Positions 1-5,584 of a stretch of 12,658 nucleotides of DNA are shown here, piece after piece. A program made the position numbers and the translations under genes. The DNA comes from Chloroflexota bacterium (GTDB taxonomy: Bacteria; Chloroflexota; Dehalococcoidia; GIF9; UBA5629): the NCBI GenBank assembly GCA_026389655.1, contig JAPLHL010000224.1, positions 1 through 12,658 on the forward strand, written 5' to 3'. The first letter of the stretch is position 1; each line of letters opens with the position of its first letter. The notes below the pieces were generated by a model. The model had not been told where the DNA came from and searched no databases. It saw only the letters and a program-made list of their open reading frames with translations.

Positions 1-334
1 CGATTTTACCTTTGGGAACCAGTATAATTACTTTCAAACCAAAACGTGCCCCATAAGCCGCAGCCGACGCGCTGGTGTTACCAGTTGAAGCACAGATCGC
101 CTGTTTACTGCCCTCTTCGATGGCCTTGGCCATTGCCATAACCATGCCCCTATCTTTAAAAGAGCCAGTCGGATTACATCCTTCCAATTTGAAATATAGC
201 TCACCTACACCCAACTCTTTCGCCAAGTTCATAGATTTTACGAGCGGCGTATCACCCTCGCCTAATGAAATCATAGGTGTTTTAGGTGTTATGGGCAGGT
301 AGTCTTTATAATGTTGCAATACTCCTTTTATCAT
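1..334 (-). CDS. thrC: Threonine synthase, N-terminal part (cut by window edge)
   Basis: Reading the minus strand from the ATG at 334 gives 111 codons that run off the window. The protein would convert O-phosphohomoserine to threonine with pyridoxal phosphate. Visible support is the SLGEGDTPL segment (about residues 23-31), the GSFKDRGM box (about 57-64), whose Lys is the PLP-binding residue in this family, and the STGNTSASAAAYGAR phosphate-binding stretch (about 83-97). The start lies 2 nt after the stop of the ACT-domain ORF and has a GAGG about 8 nt upstream, so it is translated from the same transcript as hom. Only the N-terminal quarter to third of a usual 350-400 aa protein is present. 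The identification is firm. Confidence 0.93.
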   Translation of the reverse strand, partial: MIKGVLQHYKDYLPITPKTPMISLGEGDTPLVKSMNLAKELGVGELYFKLEGCNPTGSFKDRGMVMAMAKAIEEGSKQAICASTGNTSASAAAYGARFGLKVIILVPKGKI

Positions 335-336
335 AG

Positions 337-606
337 TTAAATAGCCTCTACACGGATAAAGTTACTTATCTCTTTAACGACATCAAGCTTATTTATGATC
401 TTCATTGCCTTCTGCACCGCTTTTTCTTTTGCGGGGTGCGTCATGATAACGATTTCTGCAGTCTTAGTTGACGGATCCGATTCCTGCTGAATAACCGATG
501 AAATGCTTATAGAATTCTTCCCCATAATCGCGGCTATCTGTGCCAGTACACCGGCCTGATCTTCCACATTCATCCTGAAATAATACCGGGTTTCTATATC
601 CGACAT
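337..606 (-). CDS. Detached ACT domain of homoserine dehydrogenase (3' fragment of hom)
   Basis: An 89-aa ORF that is a nearly pure ACT regulatory domain (YYFRMNVEDQAGVLAQIAAI, then a second strand ending in a hydrophobic helix). In full-length homoserine dehydrogenases this domain sits at the C terminus and mediates threonine feedback. Its frame stays open upstream of the Met, from about 690 to 606, and that stretch reads AINIAQNI followed by a basic linker, which is the helix that follows the PTxSAVV motif in intact Hom proteins. The Met is therefore probably an internal residue rather than a native start, and only a weak GGGA precedes it. The best reading is the 3' part of a broken hom gene, although independent translation as a free ACT subunit cannot be excluded. 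Confidence 0.8.
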   Translation of the reverse strand: MSDIETRYYFRMNVEDQAGVLAQIAAIMGKNSISISSVIQQESDPSTKTAEIVIMTHPAKEKAVQKAMKIINKLDVVKEISNFIRVEAI

Positions 607-677
607 AGGTTTAATCCCAGAGGTTTTCTCATTGATAAATCTGGGAGCATTATCACGCCTGGTATTAATATTCTGTG

Positions 678-1601
678 CTATATTGATCGCCCCGCTCCCT
701 GCCCGTAGAAAAGCACGTTACCAACCAGGTCACCCGTGACATAAATAGCATTATATACCCCATCCACCTTGGCCAATAGCGATTCTGCGGGTATTAGCAC
801 TGGATGTACCCTGGCCTCCACCAGGTCATTCGAACGTTTAGCAATAGCCAGCAATTTAATTGCGTAACCAAACTCGCTGGCATAACGGAAGTCCTTCGAC
901 TTCATTTTGGAAATACCTTCGTAATAAATCTGATTAAAATTGACAGCCATGTCAAAACCCAGTGAGGTCAGGATGCCCAGTTTATAAGCTGCATCCAGCC
1001 CACCAACATCATTTGACGGGTTAGCTTCTGCATATCCAAGCTTCTGCGCCTGCTTTAATGCGACCGAGAAGTCGATGTGGTCATGTGCCATCCTTGTAAG
1101 GATATAGTTGGTAGTACCATTGACTATTGCATAGATAGCCTGAATATCGTTGGCAACAAGGTCACGCTGGAAGGGTGCGATCAAGGGAATTCCGCCGCCT
1201 ACACTAGCCTCAAAGCGCAATCCTACATGGTGTTCCCTGGCTATGGAGAGCAATCTGGCGCCGTGTTTTGCCATGACTTCCTTATTAGCCGTAACTACAT
1301 GCTTCTCATTGGTCAGTGCCTTTTTAATGAAGTCATATGCCGGATATTCGCCACCTATCAACTCGATAACAATGTCGATATCTTTATTCTTAACGGCTTT
1401 TTCGTAATCGTCTGTGAACAGTTTTTTATCAAGCCCCAGTACACCGTATCTTGAGGTGTCCTTTTCAACCACCAATTTAAGGTCGATCGGACTTCCTGCC
1501 TGACGTGCAAGCGTCTTTGTCTTATTCATCAGTACTTTGGCAACACCGGTTCCGATAGTACCAATGCCCAATAATGCAATATTAATTGCCCGTTTCTTCA
1601 C
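678..1601 (-). CDS. hom: Homoserine dehydrogenase, catalytic part, truncated by a frameshifting deletion
   Basis: NAD(P)-dependent reduction of aspartate semialdehyde to homoserine, the branch point to threonine and methionine. The GTG start at 1601 follows the ppiC stop by 6 nt. Visible motifs are the nucleotide-binding GIGTIG (residues 12-17), TANKEV (104-109), NGTTNY (161-166), GYAEANP with the substrate-binding Glu (about 192) and GLDAAYK with the catalytic Lys 207. The protein ends abnormally just after the GQGAG motif (300-304) with SI and a stop; family members continue with PTxSAVVxD, a helix and an ACT domain to about 430 residues. The continuation is found in another frame immediately downstream, minus roughly 10 residues. 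Most active-site residues remain, but the C-terminal strand and helix of the catalytic fold and the regulatory domain are severed, so activity is doubtful. Confidence 0.92.
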   Translation of the reverse strand: MKKRAINIALLGIGTIGTGVAKVLMNKTKTLARQAGSPIDLKLVVEKDTSRYGVLGLDKKLFTDDYEKAVKNKDIDIVIELIGGEYPAYDFIKKALTNEKHVVTANKEVMAKHGARLLSIAREHHVGLRFEASVGGGIPLIAPFQRDLVANDIQAIYAIVNGTTNYILTRMAHDHIDFSVALKQAQKLGYAEANPSNDVGGLDAAYKLGILTSLGFDMAVNFNQIYYEGISKMKSKDFRYASEFGYAIKLLAIAKRSNDLVEARVHPVLIPAESLLAKVDGVYNAIYVTGDLVGNVLFYGQGAGRSI

Positions 1602-1607
1602 TATACC

Positions 1608-2306
1608 CTATTTGCTCCTGGTTTTAAGGACCTTCTGGATAGCAAGGTCCTTTTGTTTTTGCTCCAGCAAGTTCTCAATTTTCGCATCTTTCATCAATCC
1701 CTGTACCCAGTTGTTCAGACATTCCTGTGTCAACGTCATGTAAATTTTAGCAGCCAGGGGGCGGTCCTGCACATCCTTTACCTGTACAAGCCAATAGCCC
1801 CCTGCGGTCTTGACAGAATCATCCCGTACGGCAACGCTAATCTGATTCGGTTGCTGCGCAGCCAATAAGCGTACAAGCATTCCATTATCCGATCCCGGTA
1901 AAATCCAACCAAGATCAGCTCCAGAATCCTTACCAGCAGCTTGAGAATATTGCTTCGCCAGGTCATCCCAATTCCCGCCGCTCACCAATTGTGCCTTTAT
2001 ATCTTCCGCCTGCTCCTGGGTTGGCAGTAAAATACCCCTACCATGATATCCTTTAGCATCATCCTTTTCCAGCAGTTGGAGCACCCAATAACCATAAGCT
2101 TTCTGGATTGAGGAATCGTATATAGCATCACTCAATGTATTAGGTTGAAGCGTAAAAATCACATCTTTAAAGGCAGCCCCCTTAAGGTCGCCAAGAGCGT
2201 AATCTTCGTAATCCTTGGGAATCCAGCCCAAATACCCCTTCGCAGCTTTAGAATAAGGCTCCACAGAAAACTGGACGGCCGTCATTAACCATGGCTTTGC
2301 TTTCAA
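1608..2306 (-). CDS. PpiC/SurA-type peptidyl-prolyl isomerase, C-terminal fragment
   Basis: This is the downstream half of a membrane-anchored foldase containing two parvulin domains. Domain 1 is recognised from FSVEPYSKAAKGYLGWIPK (about residues 13-31) and a closing AYGYWVLQLLEK; domain 2 runs from GILLPTQEQAEDIKAQL to GGYWLVQVKD and contains DLAKQYSQAAGKDSGADLGW. Domain 2 gives an internal ruler: between its first helix and DLAKQYS there are about 12 residues that domain 1 lacks at the ORF break. The listed start is a TTG with no convincing ribosome binding site, and true homology begins near 2275, so this is a fragment created by a frameshift rather than an independent gene. The stop is 6 nt before hom, so the cluster is one transcription unit. 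Confidence 0.82.
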   Translation of the reverse strand: MKAKPWLMTAVQFSVEPYSKAAKGYLGWIPKDYEDYALGDLKGAAFKDVIFTLQPNTLSDAIYDSSIQKAYGYWVLQLLEKDDAKGYHGRGILLPTQEQAEDIKAQLVSGGNWDDLAKQYSQAAGKDSGADLGWILPGSDNGMLVRLLAAQQPNQISVAVRDDSVKTAGGYWLVQVKDVQDRPLAAKIYMTLTQECLNNWVQGLMKDAKIENLLEQKQKDLAIQKVLKTRSK

Positions 2307-2832
2307 GGAACATAGCCTCTACTTCCGCCTGCTGCACAGATTTGGGTAGCTTCGGTATGCACACTGTCTCAGTATATTTATTCGTCAGTACTCGCGTCCT
2401 CGCAACGTCCGAACCAACCACATTCTGAGGTAGATTGCCAGTTTCCATTTCTTTCTTAATTTCTTCATCGGTAGCAGATAGGCTGAAATCCGATGCTTTC
2501 TGTCGCACTAACTCACTCTGCTCTACAGCTTGCGCCGCCATATCTGCATAATAGGAGAGCTGCTCTTTGGGTGCGCTTTTTGTGATTATGTCAAGTACCT
2601 TAGTATAATAATCAAAATCAAAGGACACATCATTGACTTTTAGCACTGTCACCTGATTAGGCATCACCTGTTCCCAATAATAGCCACCTATGATAAGCCC
2701 GACTGCCGCGACTACGATGACTGTAACGCAGATAGTAATAATGCGTGACTGTTTTTTTTGCTTTTCCCACCTGGAGACTTGCCGTTTAGTAGGTGCATGT
2801 TCAATTTTTTCTTTGCGGTGTTTTCCAGCCAA
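2248..2832 (-). CDS. PpiC/SurA-type peptidyl-prolyl isomerase, N-terminal fragment
   Basis: N-terminal half of the split foldase. I place the start at the TTG at 2832 because AGAGG sits 8 nt upstream and a basic cytoplasmic tail follows (MAGKHRKEKIEHAP); an earlier in-frame TTG at 2886 is possible. A single membrane helix spans about residues 31-50, then comes the SurA_N-like region (VTVLKVNDVSFDFDYYTKVL, rich in helix, containing EQSELVRQKA). The first parvulin domain starts near VEAMFLESKAMVND, and the homology ends there: the following residues to the stop at 2248 are out of frame. The protein would sit on the outer face of the cytoplasmic membrane and assist folding of exported proteins. 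The break is described under findings. Confidence 0.8.
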   Translation of the reverse strand: MAGKHRKEKIEHAPTKRQVSRWEKQKKQSRIITICVTVIVVAAVGLIIGGYYWEQVMPNQVTVLKVNDVSFDFDYYTKVLDIITKSAPKEQLSYYADMAAQAVEQSELVRQKASDFSLSATDEEIKKEMETGNLPQNVVGSDVARTRVLTNKYTETVCIPKLPKSVQQAEVEAMFLESKAMVNDGRPVFCGALF

Positions 2833-2924
2833 TTCAGAAACCTCTCGTGAAAAAAATAAAATTGAGGCAACATACATTGCCCGCAATCACAGGATATGAT
2901 AACATATTTTCGTTTTCCGAGACA

Positions 2925-3001
2925 CGGGGTGTAGCGCAGCCTGGTAGCGCACCTGAATGGGGTTCAGGTGGTCGACGGTTCAAATCCGTCCACCCCGACC
3001 A
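2925..3001 (+). tRNA. tRNA-Pro (anticodon GGG), CCA encoded
   Basis: Full cloverleaf. The acceptor stem CGGGGTG pairs with CACCCCG (2991-2997), with discriminator A at 2998 and an encoded CCA. D arm GCGC/GCGC; anticodon stem CCTGA (2952-2956) with TCAGG (2964-2968) and loop ATGGGGT, giving anticodon GGG; T arm GACGG/CCGTC with TTCAAAT loop. It is transcribed divergently from ppiC, and a possible -10 (TATGAT, 2895-2900) lies upstream. Its 3' end faces the recombinase remnant, so the T arm and acceptor 3' half are the likely attachment sequence of an integrated element. Confidence 0.97.
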
Positions 3002-3055
3002 TTTTCTCGATCAAATTACCCTACCTGCAGCAAGCATCAGTATGATTATGTAAAG

Positions 3056-3253
3056 CTATGCTAACGGGTTGCTAACAAACCCATCCAACATTTCATCGAA
3101 GCGGTGGGCGACGGTTTCCTGCAGGCCGGGAAGGACGTGGCTGTAAGTATCTATAGTAGTTCGAATATTGCTGTGGCCTAATCTTTCACCTACGATCTTG
3201 GGATGTATGCCTGCTTTGAGCATGAGCGATAGCGAATACATCCGGGCCCGGTG
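3056..3253 (-). pseudogene. Tyrosine recombinase (integrase) C-terminal remnant
   Basis: Only the last third of the catalytic domain is recognisable. The HxxR box is present as HRAR (codons from 3253) at the correct distance from SLMLKAGIHPKIVGERLGH, which carries the second catalytic His, and the nucleophile Tyr lies in TIDTYSHVLPG; a final helix follows. The residues between HxxR and SLM differ from the usual HDLRHTxAS pattern, and nothing recognisable as integrase precedes the His. The sequence upstream changes to the G/C-rich block. The stop is 55 nt from the tRNA-Pro CCA end, pointing toward the tRNA, as in elements that integrate at tRNA 3' ends. A 61-residue ORF starting with Met at 3241 is open but cannot be a functional recombinase. 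Confidence 0.85.
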
Positions 3254-3282
3254 TGCGGCCTTGCTGGCGGAATGGTTTGAAT

Positions 3283-3298
3283 CGGGGTTGGGGGGTTG
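3283..3298. repeat. 16-nt direct repeat, left copy
   Basis: CGGGGTTGGGGGGTTG occurs here and identically at 3710-3725. The two copies bracket the structured block at 3303-3641 with starts 427 nt apart. Exact 16-nt identity is notable, although the sequence is G-rich and of low complexity. Confidence 0.75.
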
Positions 3299-3302
3299 CG
3301 AA

Positions 3303-3641
3303 AACCGGTATTAATGCGGTGGTTAAATGGCCGTCCCTTTATGTGCAGCGGTAAGGAGACAGTGGCGGCGAAGTGGCGACAATCACACAGTGACGAGCTG
3401 CGAGCCACACCGTGCCCCGGACCGGCGGGCGGCTTGCGGCGGCCAGAGCAGCGTACCTTTATATAAACGACAATGTCGCTGCTGGGGGCGCCCCGCCCGC
3501 CGTGTACCACTGCACCCCTTTCTTGCCGCTCCCAATTCACGTGGGACGCACGATCCAGGCCCCTTTATTACCTGTCTGGGCGTGACGGCCGACGTGACGG
3601 TAGCGGCAGGCCATTTGCCCACCGCTTCTATACTGCCGGTT
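3303..3641. other. Long-range stem enclosing a structured G/C-rich domain (candidate structured RNA or mobile-element core)
   Basis: No credible protein gene fits this block; open frames in it overlap on both strands and have low-complexity composition. Instead there is long-range complementarity: AACCGG (3303-3308) with CCGGTT (3636-3641); GCGGTGG (3316-3322) with CCACCGC (3619-3625); and AAATGGCC (3325-3332) with GGCCATTT (3609-3616). The last two stems are separated by only a 2x2 internal loop, giving 15 collinear pairs plus 6 outer pairs. Inside lies the hairpin at 3423-3502. This architecture resembles a multi-branched structured RNA, but strand and transcription are unknown and I do not recognise a known family. 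Confidence 0.5.
3423..3502. repeat. Imperfect inverted repeat forming a strong 80-nt hairpin
   Basis: CGGCGGGCGG (3423-3432) is perfectly complementary to CCGCCCGCCG (3493-3502). Inward, GGCG (3438-3441) can pair with CGCC (3489-3492), and AGCAGCG (3447-3453) pairs with CGCTGCT (3477-3483). The apical loop of 23 nt is A/T-rich (contains TATATAAACG) in an otherwise G/C-rich surround. It sits within the larger stem at 3303-3641. Confidence 0.7.
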
Positions 3642-3709
3642 ATCGCATGGGGTGGGGAAAGTAAAGTCGCCAACAGGTTTGATTATGTCCGGAAAGCCCT
3701 CCGGCGGGG

Positions 3710-3725
3710 CGGGGTTGGGGGGTTG
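3710..3725. repeat. 16-nt direct repeat, right copy
   Basis: Identical to 3283-3298. This copy runs directly into the 5' end of the tRNA-Lys-like sequence; its last 5 bases (GGTTG) form the start of the presumed acceptor strand. Confidence 0.75.
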
Positions 3726-3788
3726 ATTAGTGCAGGTCGTAGAGCAACTGACTTTTAATCAGTGGGCCTATGGGGCGTGGGATCAAGG
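3721..3788 (+). pseudogene. Degenerate tRNA-Lys(UUU)-like sequence
   Basis: The anticodon arm is perfect: ACTGA (3747-3751), loop CTTTTAA with TTT anticodon, TCAGT (3759-3763). Upstream, TA at 3728-3729 (positions 8-9), a D loop AGGTCGTA and D-stem 3' strand GAGC (3742-3745) match ordinary tRNA-Lys, but the D-stem 5' strand is GTGC and mispairs. A 5-bp acceptor remnant is possible (TTGAT 3723-3727 with ATCAA 3782-3786). The T arm is about 4 nt short and has no GTTCRA loop, so it is not a normal functional tRNA. It may be a decayed tRNA, a captured attachment site, or a tRNA mimic. Confidence 0.6.
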
Positions 3789-3803
3789 GGCGTAAACCCG
3801 GTT

Positions 3804-3846
3804 GGGGGATGATGGGCAGCCGGCAAGGGGCTGGGGGTGTGGGGGG
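3804..3846 (+). other. G-tract cluster with G-quadruplex potential
   Basis: Five G runs on the plus strand (3804-3808, 3814-3816, 3827-3830, 3833-3837, 3841-3846) are separated by 2-10 nt. This fits the loose pattern for an intramolecular G-quadruplex. It lies about 40 nt upstream of the promoter for the HEPN-type gene. Confidence 0.5.
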
Positions 3847-3883
3847 AACATCGTTAGTGTGGTAATAAAACATCATTGGAACG

Positions 3884-3936
3884 TATAATGACAGACGCAA
3901 GAAATCCCCGCTAATTACGTCTGTAGCGGGTGGAGG
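3884..3936 (+). promoter_or_regulatory. Promoter -10, overlapping inverted repeats and ribosome binding site of the HEPN-type gene
   Basis: A perfect TATAAT is at 3884-3889; no good -35 is seen at normal spacing (GGTAAT 3861-3866 is poor). Transcription would start near 3896. Two overlapping inverted repeats follow: ACAGACG (3891-3897) with CGTCTGT (3918-3924), and CCCGCTA (3907-3913) with TAGCGGG (3924-3930). The first overlaps the expected start site and could be an operator. The second would form a 7-bp hairpin in the leader, ending 1 nt before the GGAGG at 3932-3936. The two cannot easily form together. Confidence 0.6.
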
Positions 3937-3945
3937 TTTAGGCTT

Positions 3946-5001
3946 ATGAGATATGTCTTCTTATCTGTACATAGCTTAGTTGGCGTGCAATATCCGAAAA
4001 ATCAGGATGATGACATAAAGATTGCTGACTACCCATATCTAAAAGCAGAAGTAATACTAACCCAAAACGCCAATAAACACCTATATGAACTTGATCAAGC
4101 GCACGCTATTGCCATTATGGCGTTGAAAGGTTTAACAGGAGAAAAAGATGCTCACATATTTAACGAAAGGGTTGAGCATCAAATAGAAGAACTTCGAGAA
4201 ATCCGGAAAAAAGAGATTAAAGGCAATGTTTTTATGGCATTTAAAGCAGAAGGAGACACAGATTTGTGGGATCCCAAATCGCAATTGGAAATGGGCGATG
4301 TAGTAGTTGCGATTGATGCAATACCGGAGGGAGTAATTCGAAGTCAATATGAAAAAACGATAAATGCTATATTAGCCAGCTTCTTTGTCGGCTGCGAAGA
4401 TATATGCGGCACTGATACGGTAGGAGAAGGAACATTCTACATCGATGAGAAAAATAGACTAGTATTTACCCATTATTGGAAAATATTGCCAGGAAAGATT
4501 GTAGTGAGTAGATACCTAGGCAATGAGACCTTACTAAAGATAGGAGGACTTGCATTAGAACAAAAGGTACACATTGAAATCAACGAGGCAGAGAGGCTGC
4601 TTAACCGCTCCTATAAAAAGGAAGATGAACCACTTTTTTCGTTTTTAGCTGCATGGACCGGGCTAGAGACACTCACTGAAAGAATTTTCAAGCACTATGA
4701 GAATAACATCTATTACCCTGAGACAGAAAACAACGGGGGAAACGGATTCGCAAAAGTTGTGGAGCGAGTACGAACGGTAATGCAGGATAAATGGAACATC
4801 CGGGACAAGTTCATGACAATAGCAGCATCACTCTCGCCTGACAACTGCTTATCGGATGCCAGTAAATTCAAGGAGATCAAAGATATTAGGGACAAGTTTT
4901 TCCATACTCAATCTGTCGAAATAAATGAATTACCGATCGAAGACACACAGAAATTACTGCGAAAATACATACGACTCCATATTGAGCATAGCATGAAATG
5001 A
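3946..5001 (+). CDS. HEPN-type (ApeA-like) protein, candidate RNase/abortive-infection effector
   Basis: 351 aa, no signal peptide or membrane segment. The start is the ATG at 3946, 9 nt after GGAGG. I do not recognise the first 220 residues. The C-terminal part has the layout of the HEPN superfamily, closest to ApeA-like HEPN: LFSFLAAWTGLETLTERI (about 233-250) as the first helix, then IRDKFFHTQ carrying the Rx4H pair R315-H320, then LPIEDTQKLLRKYI as the last helix. In HEPN ribonucleases the Rx4-6H residues form the active site. The location in an accessory region between an integrase remnant and toxin-antitoxin genes supports a defence role. This is fold-level inference; RNase activity and target are unknown. 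It stands alone, with no co-directional partner within 1 kb. Confidence 0.65.
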   Translation: MRYVFLSVHSLVGVQYPKNQDDDIKIADYPYLKAEVILTQNANKHLYELDQAHAIAIMALKGLTGEKDAHIFNERVEHQIEELREIRKKEIKGNVFMAFKAEGDTDLWDPKSQLEMGDVVVAIDAIPEGVIRSQYEKTINAILASFFVGCEDICGTDTVGEGTFYIDEKNRLVFTHYWKILPGKIVVSRYLGNETLLKIGGLALEQKVHIEINEAERLLNRSYKKEDEPLFSFLAAWTGLETLTERIFKHYENNIYYPETENNGGNGFAKVVERVRTVMQDKWNIRDKFMTIAASLSPDNCLSDASKFKEIKDIRDKFFHTQSVEINELPIEDTQKLLRKYIRLHIEHSMK

Positions 5002-5046
5002 CGGTAGGTCCTTATTCAATAAGCAACACCATCGTTCCACCATTTA

Positions 5047-5090
5047 ACCATCATTAACTATACTCATTTTTTCTGAGGCGGAAAGTGGGG
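5047..5090. repeat. Diverged direct repeat, left of the hicBBA cassette
   Basis: Starts ACCATCATTAACT, then an A/T-rich stretch, and ends GCGGAAAGTGGGG. A related copy in the same orientation lies at 5936-5983. The pair flanks the three-gene HicB/HicB/HicA cassette, suggesting that the cassette was inserted into or duplicated between them. Confidence 0.65.
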
Positions 5091-5114
5091 GGTTAGGATA
5101 AAGAGAGAGGATGG

Positions 5115-5363
5115 CTAAAGTTTCTTAAGCTTCTTGACCAGATCTTCTTTGCTTAAACCATTGAAGAGACCGATTCTGTTGAGGATATCGTTCAGAGTAC
5201 CTTTGGTGATCTCTTTGTGCAGAGGAACGGTGATAGTATGCTTGCCTGCTTTGAACGTCTTCTCGTAGGTCACATGACTGCCTTTTTGACGGTCAAAGGT
5301 ATAGTCAAGGGATTTGAGCAGACTGACGAGCTGATCGCCGCTAACTTGCGGAAGCTTTGGCAT
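5115..5363 (-). CDS. hicA: HicA-family mRNA interferase toxin
   Basis: 82 aa, the standard HicA length. The double-stranded-RNA-binding-like fold is recognised from the LPQVSGDQLVSLLKSLDY start, the RQKGSHVTYEK segment with the conserved catalytic His (residue 29), the TITVPLHKEITKGTLNDIL strand-helix, and the terminal IGL...SKEDLVKKL helix. HicA cleaves mRNA in a ribosome-independent manner and is held inactive by HicB. It is the last gene of a minus-strand trio and overlaps the upstream hicB by 23 nt, so translation is probably coupled. All expected residues appear present, so the toxin is likely intact. Confidence 0.92.
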   Translation of the reverse strand: MPKLPQVSGDQLVSLLKSLDYTFDRQKGSHVTYEKTFKAGKHTITVPLHKEITKGTLNDILNRIGLFNGLSKEDLVKKLKKL

Positions 5364-5553
5364 CTACCAGTTTGACCTCGTTTAAAGTAAGGATAGTAAT
5401 AGGCTCTGAGGTATCACCAAAATGGCAGGCAACAGCTTCTTTGACGCTCTGGTGTAACTCATCAAGGGTCCTGCCCTGGGTGAAAATATCTTCACCGATG
5501 CCACGGGCACACCAATTATCACCGTCGAAATAAGTTTCAATCTTTACCAGCAT
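5341..5553 (-). CDS. hicB: HicB-family antitoxin
   Basis: 70 aa with the partly degraded RNase-H-like fold typical of HicB: KIETYFDGDNWCARGIGEDIFTQG then the helix TLDELHQSVKEAVACHF. It would bind and inhibit the HicA encoded by the overlapping downstream gene. It has no C-terminal HTH or ribbon-helix-helix DNA-binding extension, so this protein alone probably does not autoregulate the operon. GAGGCGATC precedes the ATG at a workable spacing. It lies 31 nt downstream of a second HicB-like gene. Confidence 0.88.
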   Translation of the reverse strand: MLVKIETYFDGDNWCARGIGEDIFTQGRTLDELHQSVKEAVACHFGDTSEPITILTLNEVKLVDAKASAS

Positions 5554-5584
5554 GATCGCCTCCGGATAATTGGATTATACACCA

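Noticed and set aside
678..690. Programmed frameshift joining hom to its ACT domain
   Set aside because: Even a frameshift would leave out the PTxSAVVxD segment, and no slippery run is present; a deletion explains the data better.
1077..1454. 125-codon open frame on the plus strand inside hom
   Set aside because: It is antisense to a clear hom coding sequence with no independent support.
3190..3758. Several overlapping open frames of 60-140 codons on both strands in the G/C-rich block
   Set aside because: They overlap one another, have odd Arg/Pro/Gly-rich composition, no ribosome binding sites and no family resemblance. High G/C removes stop codons by chance.
3891..3930. H-type RNA pseudoknot formed by the two interleaved stems
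   Set aside because: With no bases between the 3' arms the geometry is unfavourable, and the -10 position implies that most of the first arm is not transcribed. Alternative structures or an operator are more likely.
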